Shown one piece after another: positions 1-6,639 of a stretch of DNA of 11,084 nt. The notes below the pieces were generated by a model. That model saw nothing but the letters and a program-made list of their open reading frames with translations, did not search any database and had not been told where the DNA came from. The stretch comes from Bacteroidaceae bacterium. GTDB taxonomy: Bacteria; Bacteroidota; Bacteroidia; Bacteroidales; Bacteroidaceae. Location of the stretch: assembly GCA_016302435.1 (NCBI GenBank), contig JAEDNQ010000071.1:1-11084 (forward strand). The letters run 5' to 3'. The position numbers and the translations under genes were made by a program. How positions within the stretch are numbered: position 1 is the stretch's first letter; every line of letters begins with the position of its first letter.

Positions 1-9
1 GGGCTTTCC

Positions 10-45
10 AGAAAAAGAAAAGAGCCACAGGAGTATCCCTGTGGC
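10..45 (-). terminator. Rho-independent terminator after the S46 peptidase gene
   Basis: Positions 24-31 (GCCACAGG) and 38-45 (CCTGTGGC) form a perfect 8-bp stem with a 6-nt loop. Read on the minus strand, the stem is followed by a T-rich tract (TCTTTTCTTTTTC, positions 23 to 11). The hairpin begins 37 bp past the peptidase stop codon, so it very likely ends the whole minus-strand run of genes. Confidence 0.82.
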
Positions 46-82
46 AATGGTATGTGACGGCATGTGGGTGCCGCGGTGGTGC

Positions 83-2230
83 TTATTCGAGGTCGAGCTC
101 TTTGATGAGGCGTTTTGCTCCGCTGTAGTCGTGCATGACAGAGAGCACATAGCGTATGTCCACTACTATGCAGCGCTGGAGGGCTGTGTCAAACTTGATG
201 TCGCCTGACATGGCTTCCCAGTTGCCGTCGAAGGCGAGTCCAATGACGCGTCCCTTGCCGTCGAAGACACCTGAGCCAGAGTTGCCGCCTGTGATGTCGT
301 TGGTGGTGAGGAAGCAGAGTGGAAGGTCGCCTGTCTTTGGGTCAATGTATTGTGGCGAGAATTTGCCTTTCTTCATCCATTTGTATACCTCGGGCAGGAG
401 GCGGTAGTCATAGTTGTCGGGCTCCTGCTCGTGTTTGTTGATGAAGGAGGCTGGTGTGGTGGTGAGGTCTGCTGCACGCTCCTTGAGACCTGTTGTACCT
501 GGCGCGAAGTCGATGGGCTTGCATACGCCGTAGCTGAGTCGCATGGTGAAGTTGGCGTCTGGATAGTACTCTTTGTCGTGGTTCATGGCGCGCATGGCGT
601 CGCAGAGCTGTCGCTCATATTCGTATGTGTTGATATTTCTGGCTGCTTGTATCTTGCCGTAATATACATCGTAGAATAATGACTGTCCGAGTTGGAAGAT
701 GGGGTCGGTGCGCAGCTGGCTGAAGTTTTCGAGAGCCATGATGTCGTCTGGGCGTGAGAAGACGGAACGTGAGTAGATATCGTCTATGTAGCTGTCGATG
801 CTGCCGTTGTAGATGGAGTCGAGAGTGTGCTGGAGGCCGGGGATGGCATAGCATGTGTCGGGAATGTTTTGGCAATAGTAGCTGATGAGTGCTTTGGCTA
901 CTTTCTTGTCTGTGGCTATGTCGATGTCTTTATATGCCTTTGATATTGTTGTTTTGAACGTGTCGAACGCTCCGCGTGCGGCAAGGATGTTGGACTTGAT
1001 GGCGAGCCCCATGATGTCTGAACCGCTGTAGAAGCACTCCATCCATAGCTGATAGGCATATGAGGGGGTGAAGTTCTGCTCGTAGCCGATGCGGAGTGAG
1101 TCAAGCACGCCAAGATATTGTCCACGTGTTGATGGGGATTCCTTTATCCAAGAGAGGAGTTTTTCTTCTTCGGCTTTTTTCTCGTCAATGACTTTGAGGT
1201 TTTCGAGTGCTTGGTTTTGTCCGAGGGAGAACTTCCAGTAGTTGGAGCTCTGTGCGTGTTTGGATGCGTACATGATGCGTATGGCGTCGTCGGCTCTCAT
1301 GGCTTTGTTGAGCTCTTCGAGCTTGACGGTGCGCACCTTGTAGGTGACATCATTTTCGGTGCGCATGGTGTTGGAGACTCCGTAGCTGGAGAGGTAACGT
1401 TCGGTGGAGCCTGGGTAGCCGAGGGTCATGGCGTATGAGCCTTCATCGTAGCCCTGGAGACTAACCTTGGCATATTGTGCTGGATGGTATGGCACATTGT
1501 CCTTGCTGTAGGGAGCGGGGTCGTTGTTGCGGTCTGCGTAGATGCGGAAGACACTGAAGTCGCACGTCTGGCGTGGCCACATCCAGTTGTCTGTGTCGCC
1601 GCCATATTTGCCGAGGCACTGTGGGGGTGCATAGACGAGACGCACGTCGTCGTAGCGCTGGTAGACGGAGAGGAAGTATTTGCTGCCTTTGTAGAAGGCG
1701 TTCACCTCGCTCTGTATGCCTTTGCCGCTGTAGTCGACTGTTTCGGTGAGGAAGTTGGAGATGGAGTCAACGATAAGGCTCTTGAGTTGGAGGGATGCAT
1801 TTTCTGGCACAAAGCCGAGGATATAGTCTGTGACGTCTACTGTCTTGAGGTGGAAGAGTACATAGAGGTCTTCGTTGGGTAGTTCATCCTCGTATTTCTT
1901 TGCAACAAATCCATGCTTGAGGTAGTCATGTTTTGTAGTGGAGTGGGTCTGAATGGCACCATATCCGCAGTGGTGGTTGGTGAATACAAGTCCCTCGTCT
2001 GACACTACGACACCTGAGCAGAAGCCACCAAACTGGACGATGGCGTTGTTGAGTGATGGGTGTTCTGTGCTGTAGAGCTGGTCTGCTGTGAGTTCTAATC
2101 CTACGCTGTGCAGGATGGAGTCGGTCTTTGCCGAGATGTTGCCCATCACCCACATGCCTTCGTCGGCTCGTGCTTGGGTGCCGAAGAAGAGTGTGCTGAG
2201 GGTCAGCAATGATAAGATTATCTTTTTCAT
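83..2230 (-). CDS. S46 family dipeptidyl peptidase, DPP7-like
   Basis: A secreted, probably periplasmic serine exopeptidase that removes dipeptides from peptide N-termini; such enzymes feed peptide use in Bacteroidota. The protein is 715 aa, about the usual S46 length. It begins with a signal peptide (MKKIILSLLTLSTLFFGTQARA, likely cut before DEGMW). The triad is visible: His87 in TNHHCGY, Asp224 in QTCDFS, and Ser651 in GGNSGSGVF. The NWMWPR block at 215-220 matches the substrate N-terminus binding region. The residue 18 positions after the catalytic Ser is Gly669 (FDGNWEA). DPP7 and DAP BII carry Gly there, whereas DPP11, which prefers acidic P1 residues, carries Arg. A DPP7-type preference for hydrophobic P1 is therefore inferred. 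The frame stays open another 37 codons upstream, but ATG at 2228-2230 is chosen because it puts the signal peptide at the N-terminus and the extension runs into an intergenic repeat. It is last in the minus-strand run. No clear promoter is seen. Confidence 0.93.
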   Translation of the reverse strand: MKKIILSLLTLSTLFFGTQARADEGMWVMGNISAKTDSILHSVGLELTADQLYSTEHPSLNNAIVQFGGFCSGVVVSDEGLVFTNHHCGYGAIQTHSTTKHDYLKHGFVAKKYEDELPNEDLYVLFHLKTVDVTDYILGFVPENASLQLKSLIVDSISNFLTETVDYSGKGIQSEVNAFYKGSKYFLSVYQRYDDVRLVYAPPQCLGKYGGDTDNWMWPRQTCDFSVFRIYADRNNDPAPYSKDNVPYHPAQYAKVSLQGYDEGSYAMTLGYPGSTERYLSSYGVSNTMRTENDVTYKVRTVKLEELNKAMRADDAIRIMYASKHAQSSNYWKFSLGQNQALENLKVIDEKKAEEEKLLSWIKESPSTRGQYLGVLDSLRIGYEQNFTPSYAYQLWMECFYSGSDIMGLAIKSNILAARGAFDTFKTTISKAYKDIDIATDKKVAKALISYYCQNIPDTCYAIPGLQHTLDSIYNGSIDSYIDDIYSRSVFSRPDDIMALENFSQLRTDPIFQLGQSLFYDVYYGKIQAARNINTYEYERQLCDAMRAMNHDKEYYPDANFTMRLSYGVCKPIDFAPGTTGLKERAADLTTTPASFINKHEQEPDNYDYRLLPEVYKWMKKGKFSPQYIDPKTGDLPLCFLTTNDITGGNSGSGVFDGKGRVIGLAFDGNWEAMSGDIKFDTALQRCIVVDIRYVLSVMHDYSGAKRLIKELDLE

Positions 2231-2323
2231 TTTGTTATGGTTTGAATGATGCTTATTATTAATATATGTGTATGAGTTTTGTGGGTATTTTATTTGTTTC
2301 CCTCTTATGGTGGTCACTCTAAG

Positions 2324-2445
2324 GGAAACGGTTTGTTCCACCTTGACGGCTTATTGGAAACGGTTTGTTCCACCTTGCAGCTTATTGGAAACGGTTTGTT
2401 CCACCTTGCAGCTTATTGGAAACGGTTTGTTCCACCTTGACGGCT
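2324..2445. repeat. Tandem array of four 31-32-bp units
   Basis: Four copies start at 2324, 2356, 2387 and 2418, spaced 32, 31 and 31 bp. Each has an invariant core GGAAACGGTTTGTTCC followed by ACCTTG and a variable linker. The linker is GACGGCTTATT in copy 1, GCAGCTTATT in copies 2 and 3, and GACGGCTGAATC in copy 4. The core is an imperfect dyad (GGAA and TTCC at its ends). The array fills most of the 219-bp gap between the flippase stop and the peptidase start and would lie in the peptidase mRNA leader if the genes are co-transcribed. Function unknown. Confidence 0.93.
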
Positions 2446-2449
2446 GAAT

Positions 2450-3892
2450 CTACCTAAAGTATTTGCCTACGATGGGCAGTGAGCTGACTTTCAGGTCTCT
2501 GCGAAAGACTTCGAGGAGGAAGAGGACAATGAGGCCTGTATTGATCACAATCTTGACCAATGATGGCCACGAATCGGGCAGATTGACCATGGCGACATAG
2601 AGCACGGCGGCGAGCACTGCGTATCGCATGATTCCCTTGAGGTCGTAGTCGATGGGATTGAGTTTTTGTCCGACGAGGTAGCTGAAGAGCATGGCCACGG
2701 CATATCCTGCAAATCCGCCCCATGCGCATGCCATATAGCCGAATCGGGGTATGAAGAAGATGTTGACTGCTATTAGCACAAGGCAACCGGTGATGGAGAA
2801 GACTGCTCCCCAGATGGTCTTGTCAATAATCTTGTACCAGAAGGAGAGGTTGAAGTATATGCCCATCATGATTTCTGCTGCCATGACTATGGGGACGACT
2901 TTCAGTCCATCGCGGTACTCTGGGCCTATGAGGTACTTGAGCACGTCCATATAGCCCATGACTGCAAGGAAGGCCACAAGGGTGAAGATGATGAAATATT
3001 TCATTGCATGTGCATAATATTCCTTGCTGTCTCGGTCTTTTGTCTTGGCAAAGACTATGGGTTCGTAGGCGTAGCGGAAGGCTTGGGTGATCATTGCCAT
3101 TATCATTGCTACTTTGACACATGCACCATACTCGCCAAGTTCTGCCTGTGCCGCAGGAGTGTCATTGACAAGTGGATAGATAATCTTGTCTGCCGTCTGG
3201 TTGAGTACGCCTGCTATGCCGAGCACTAAGATGGGCCAGGAGTAGGAAAGCATTTGACGCATGAGCTGTGCATCAAATTTCCACTTTAGACGGTAGAACT
3301 CAGGGACGAAGAAGAAAGTGATGGCTGCCGTACACCAGAGGTTGATGCAGAAGACGTAGAAGACATCTGTCTTGCCTAAAACTACCATGTATAGGACATT
3401 GAGCAAGATGTTGAAGACAATGAATAGCATCTTCAGGGCTGCAAACTTGATTGGGCGCTTCTGGTAGCGCAGATAGCTGAAGGGGAGGGCCTGGATGGCA
3501 TCGAGTGCTACCACGGCGGACATCATCAGCAGATACTCTGGATGGTCGCTGTAGTTGAGGGCTGCGCTTATTGGTCCGATGAAACCGAACATTAGGCCCA
3601 GGAACACGGCTGTGAGGGATGCTATGACTACAAAGGTGGTGGTGAAGACAGTGTCTGCTTTCTCGCCCTCTTTGTTGGCAAAGCGGAAGAAGGTTGTCTC
3701 CATGCCGAAGGTGAGGATGACAAGTATCAACGCTGTGTAGGCGTATATGTTAACGCTCACACCGTAGTCTCCTGACTCTTTGGGCATGCAGTTGGTGTAG
3801 AGCGGTACGAGCAGATAGTTGAGAAATCTGCCCACAATGGAGGAGAGACCGTATATTGCGGTGTCCTTGGCGAGGGATGATAAATTGGCCAT
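2450..3892 (-). CDS. Polysaccharide/lipid-linked oligosaccharide flippase (Wzx/MATE-like)
   Basis: A 480-aa, almost entirely hydrophobic inner-membrane protein of the polysaccharide biosynthesis (Wzx, MOP/MATE superfamily) type. Such proteins move undecaprenyl-linked oligosaccharides across the inner membrane for capsule, O-antigen or exopolysaccharide assembly. The N-terminus (LAKDTAIYGLSSIVGRFLNY, then LVPLYTN) is typical: an amphipathic start, then a first helix with a conserved Gly-Arg-Phe. Roughly 12-14 membrane segments can be picked out by eye, and the C-terminus is short and basic (VFRRDLKVSSLPIVGKYFR). The family call is from overall resemblance; the substrate cannot be read from sequence. 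No glycosyltransferase or polymerase gene is nearby, which is unusual for Wzx but known for stand-alone flippases. The gene follows speA on the same strand after a 279-bp gap and is flanked by repeat arrays on both sides. ATG at 3890-3892 is used because the protein then begins in the usual family manner. Confidence 0.88.
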   Translation of the reverse strand: MANLSSLAKDTAIYGLSSIVGRFLNYLLVPLYTNCMPKESGDYGVSVNIYAYTALILVILTFGMETTFFRFANKEGEKADTVFTTTFVVIASLTAVFLGLMFGFIGPISAALNYSDHPEYLLMMSAVVALDAIQALPFSYLRYQKRPIKFAALKMLFIVFNILLNVLYMVVLGKTDVFYVFCINLWCTAAITFFFVPEFYRLKWKFDAQLMRQMLSYSWPILVLGIAGVLNQTADKIIYPLVNDTPAAQAELGEYGACVKVAMIMAMITQAFRYAYEPIVFAKTKDRDSKEYYAHAMKYFIIFTLVAFLAVMGYMDVLKYLIGPEYRDGLKVVPIVMAAEIMMGIYFNLSFWYKIIDKTIWGAVFSITGCLVLIAVNIFFIPRFGYMACAWGGFAGYAVAMLFSYLVGQKLNPIDYDLKGIMRYAVLAAVLYVAMVNLPDSWPSLVKIVINTGLIVLFLLEVFRRDLKVSSLPIVGKYFR

Positions 3893-3939
3893 GATAGAGT
3901 GTGTGAATGGGTGGAAGGGGCTGAAGGGCAGGGGGATGG

Positions 3940-3956
3940 CGGCAATGGGATTGCCG
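3940..3956 (-). other. Perfect 7-bp hairpin in the flippase leader
   Basis: CGGCAAT (3940-3946) and ATTGCCG (3950-3956) are exact inverted repeats around a 3-nt loop. The hairpin lies 47 bp upstream of the flippase start codon. There is no T-run on either side, so it is not a standard terminator. It may be a leader structure or a binding site; no function can be assigned. Confidence 0.5.
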
Positions 3957-3986
3957 AAAGACCTGACGGAGCAGCTTTAAGGAGAA

Positions 3987-4166
3987 GTCCATAGGAGGGG
4001 GGACGGAGGGGAAACTCCCTCTGAGGGTGGCTCAGGGTAGGGAGTCCATAGGAGGGGGGACGGAGGGGAAATTCCCTCTGAGGATGGCTCAGGGTAGGGA
4101 GTCCATAGGAGGGGGAACGGAGGGGAAATTCCCTCTGAGGATGGCTCAGGAGGGAGTCCGTCGGAG
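3987..4166. repeat. Tandem array of three 57-bp G-rich units plus a partial fourth
   Basis: Units begin with GTCCATAGGAGGGG at 3987, 4044 and 4101, exactly 57 bp apart. A degraded partial copy (GTCCGTCGGAGCG) starts at 4156. Copies 1 and 2 differ at only two bases. Copy 3 has one substitution in its G-run and a 2-bp deletion near its end. Each unit contains a dyad CTGAG-GATGG-CTCAG (4078-4092 in copy 2) and a second dyad GAGGG...CCCTC. The plus strand has dense G-runs that could form a G-quadruplex. It fills the 279-bp gap between speA and the flippase gene. Because 57 is a multiple of 3, a plus-strand frame stays open through it, but it looks noncoding. Confidence 0.93.
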
Positions 4167-4171
4167 CGTGT

Positions 4172-6067
4172 TTACTCTAAATAGGTGTAGCCGTAGAGTC
4201 CTGAGCGGTAGGTGTCTAAGAATTCTTTGCCCTCGTCGAGGGTTATCTTTCCATCTTGAATGGCCTGCTTGACCCATATCTCAAGGCTGCGGACGAGTTT
4301 CTTGGGCTCGTACTGCACGTAGCTGAGCACATCGGCTACGGTCTCACCGTCGATGATGTTCTTGATGTGGTAGCCTTCCTTGTCTGTGGTGACATGGATG
4401 GCGTTGGTGTCGCCAAAGAGGTTGTGCATGTCGCCGAGTATCTCCTGATATGCTCCGACGAGGAAGACTCCAATGTAGTATGAGCCTTTTTTCTTGTCGA
4501 GGGAGTGGAGAGGAATGAAATGGTTGATGCCGGCTTCTGTTGCAAAGCTGGCTATCTTGCCGTCAGAGTCGCAGGTGATGTCCTGGATGGTGGCATTGCG
4601 GTCGGGACGTTCGTCAAGTCGCTGGATGGGCATGATAGGGAAGATCTGGTCGATAGCCCATGAGTCTGGGAGAGAGTGGAAGAGGGAAAAATTGCAGAAG
4701 TATTTGTCTGCCAGAAGCTTGTCGAGTGAGCGGAACTCTTCTGGCACATGCTTCATGGAGTGGACGTGTGCATTTATCTCTCGTGCTATGGCCCAGTACA
4801 TGCGTTCTATCTCTGCGCGTGTGCGAAGGTCGAGCATGCCGTGTGAGAAGAGGTCGAGGGCTTCTTCGCGTATCTGCTGTGCGTCATGCCAGTTTTCGAG
4901 GATGTTGCGCAGATTGATGTTGCACCATATATCATAGAGGTCTTTGGCCAGTTCGTGGTCGTTTTCGCCAATCTCGAACTCTTCGGGCATGGCTGGCACT
5001 TCTGTTGTCTCGAGTACCTCCATGATGAGAACGGAGTGGTGGGCTGCCAATGAGCGTCCGCCCTCGGTGATGATGTTTGGCTGTGGCACTCCGTGTGCGT
5101 TGGCTGCTTCGACGAAGGTGTAGACGCAGTTGTTGACATATTCCTGGATGGAGTAGTTGACGGATGACTCGCTGTTGCTGGAACGTGAGCCGTCGTAGTC
5201 CACTCCAAGTCCTCCTCCGCAGTCGACGAACTCTACTTTGTAGCCCATCTTGTGGAGTTGGACGTAGAACATGCCTGCTTCGCGCAGTGCATTTTGTATT
5301 CGCCGTATCTTGGTGATTTGTGAGCCGATGTGGAAGTGTATGAGCTTGAGGCAGTCTTTCATGCCGTTTTCGTCAATATACTGAAGGGCTGTGAGGAGTT
5401 CTCCGGATGTGAGTCCAAATTTGCTTGCATCGCCTCCGCTTTCTTCCCATCGTCCGGAGCCCGAGGATGCGAGTTTGATGCGTATGCCCATGTTGGGGCG
5501 TACGCCTATCTTCTTTGCTATGCGGGTGATTATCTCCAGTTCGTTGAATTTCTCCACGACGATGAATATGCGTCGTCCCATCTTCTGGGCGAGGAGGGCG
5601 AGTTCGATGTAGTCTTGGTCTTTGTAGCCGTTGCATACGATGAGTGAGTCGCTGTTCATGTTGACAGCGAGGACGGCATGGAGTTCGGGCTTTGAGCCTG
5701 CTTCAAGGCCGAGGTTGAACTTTTGCCCGTGTTTGATGACTTCCTCTACAACGGGGCTTATCTGGTTGACTTTTATAGGGTATATGATGAAGTTTTGCGC
5801 AGTGTAGCCGTATTCATTGGCAGCCTTGGAGAAGCATGTGGATGTCTTCTCAATGCGGTTGTCGATGATGTCGGGGAAGCGTACAAGAACAGGTGCTGAC
5901 ACGTCTCGGAGAGCGAGGTCGTCCATGACTTCTTTGAGGTCTACCTCAACGCTGTCTTTGCGTGGAGTGACTGCAACGTTGCCTTTTTCGTTGATGTGGA
6001 AATAGTTGACTCCCCAGCCAGATATGCCGTACAGTTCGTTGGAGTCTTCGATGCGCCATTTTCTCAT
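4172..6067 (-). CDS. speA: Biosynthetic arginine decarboxylase
   Basis: A PLP-dependent enzyme that converts arginine to agmatine and CO2, the first step of the agmatine route to putrescine and spermidine. It is a 631-aa fold-III (alanine racemase-like) decarboxylase of the long SpeA class, near the usual 630-660 aa. The PLP lysine is Lys99 in IIYPIKVNQ. Further family marks are HFHIGSQ at 244-250, the glycine-rich phosphate-binding loop GGGLGVDYDG at 284-293, EGGRS at 335-339, and the C-terminal CDSDGK at 499-504, which supplies the catalytic Cys499. The N-terminal WRIEDSNELYGISGWGVNYF segment is characteristic of SpeA rather than of diaminopimelate or ornithine decarboxylases. The protein ends in a short helical tail (YGYTYLE). 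It starts 41 bp after the aroK stop on the same strand and is probably co-transcribed with topA and aroK. No metabolic tie to its neighbours is evident apart from the shared transcript. Confidence 0.95.
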   Translation of the reverse strand: MRKWRIEDSNELYGISGWGVNYFHINEKGNVAVTPRKDSVEVDLKEVMDDLALRDVSAPVLVRFPDIIDNRIEKTSTCFSKAANEYGYTAQNFIIYPIKVNQISPVVEEVIKHGQKFNLGLEAGSKPELHAVLAVNMNSDSLIVCNGYKDQDYIELALLAQKMGRRIFIVVEKFNELEIITRIAKKIGVRPNMGIRIKLASSGSGRWEESGGDASKFGLTSGELLTALQYIDENGMKDCLKLIHFHIGSQITKIRRIQNALREAGMFYVQLHKMGYKVEFVDCGGGLGVDYDGSRSSNSESSVNYSIQEYVNNCVYTFVEAANAHGVPQPNIITEGGRSLAAHHSVLIMEVLETTEVPAMPEEFEIGENDHELAKDLYDIWCNINLRNILENWHDAQQIREEALDLFSHGMLDLRTRAEIERMYWAIAREINAHVHSMKHVPEEFRSLDKLLADKYFCNFSLFHSLPDSWAIDQIFPIMPIQRLDERPDRNATIQDITCDSDGKIASFATEAGINHFIPLHSLDKKKGSYYIGVFLVGAYQEILGDMHNLFGDTNAIHVTTDKEGYHIKNIIDGETVADVLSYVQYEPKKLVRSLEIWVKQAIQDGKITLDEGKEFLDTYRSGLYGYTYLE

Positions 6068-6108
6068 TGTTGTGATGTTAGTGGAAAGGGGGATGGGGGT
6101 GGATAATG

Positions 6109-6633
6109 TTATTGGGTTATCTCAATGATTTGGTTGACATAATGAGTGATGTCCTCATTGGTGTTGATTACATCAATGGACAATGTGTGTTTTGCCTTCT
6201 TATAGTAAGGGAGACGTTTTTGGAGAGAATCCTTGATGAAGTCGAGGAGTTCTTCGGGTGATTTGCCTTGTATGAGGGGGCGTTGTGTCTTGCCCATGAG
6301 CAGGTGGGCCTTCAGAGCCTCGGGCGAGGCATTGAGGAAGACTGTTTCTCCGCAGGTGTTCATGTAGTCCATGTTGTCGAAGAAGCATGGTGTGCCTCCT
6401 CCGCATGAGATGATGACATCTTCAAATTCTGCCACTTCATGGAGCATGCGTCGTTCCAGATCTCGGAATCCGCTTTCGCCTGATTCGGCGAAAATCTGCG
6501 GAATTGTCCGATGAAATCGGTCTTCGATGTATTCGTCGAGGTCGTAGAAGGTGAGTCCCATCTTTTGTGCGAGCACTTTGCCGAGGGTTGTCTTGCCTGC
6601 ACCCATATAACCTATAAGGATTATCTTTTTCAT
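6109..6633 (-). CDS. aroK: Shikimate kinase
   Basis: A cytoplasmic enzyme that phosphorylates shikimate to shikimate 3-phosphate with ATP, the fifth step of the chorismate pathway to aromatic amino acids. It is 174 aa, the usual size. The Walker A loop GYMGAGKTT spans 8-16, with Lys14 binding ATP phosphates. Asp33 in YDLDEYIE and Arg57 in GFRDLE are the expected shikimate contacts. CGGGTP at 77-82 is the glycine-rich motif, Arg118 in QRPL is the lid arginine, and Arg140 fits the C-terminal conserved arginine. The start at 6631-6633 gives the family's standard N-terminus (MKKIILIGYMGAGKTT). The gene begins 6 bp after the topA stop, so the two are almost certainly translated from one mRNA. aroK and aroL cannot be distinguished in this phylum; aroK is used by convention. 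Confidence 0.96.
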   Translation of the reverse strand: MKKIILIGYMGAGKTTLGKVLAQKMGLTFYDLDEYIEDRFHRTIPQIFAESGESGFRDLERRMLHEVAEFEDVIISCGGGTPCFFDNMDYMNTCGETVFLNASPEALKAHLLMGKTQRPLIQGKSPEELLDFIKDSLQKRLPYYKKAKHTLSIDVINTNEDITHYVNQIIEITQ

Positions 6634-6639
6634 TCTGTC

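Noticed and set aside
2231..2341. 37-codon N-terminal extension of the S46 peptidase
   Set aside because: It starts inside the first tandem repeat, is not family-like, and would bury the signal peptide; ATG at 2228-2230 fits much better.
2324..2445. CRISPR array, because unit length (31-32 bp) resembles a CRISPR repeat
   Set aside because: The units abut with only a short, nearly constant linker; there are no unique 30-40-bp spacers and no cas genes.
3987..4166. The repeat dyads as a rho-independent terminator for speA
   Set aside because: The CTGAG/CTCAG and GAGGG/CCCTC hairpins are not followed by a T-run on the minus strand.
4027..4272. Plus-strand repeat-protein gene with 19-residue repeats (MAQGRESIGGGTEGKFPLR)
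   Set aside because: The frame is open only because the DNA unit is 57 bp; it runs antisense into the speA 3' end, has no leader features, and the repeats look like intergenic DNA.
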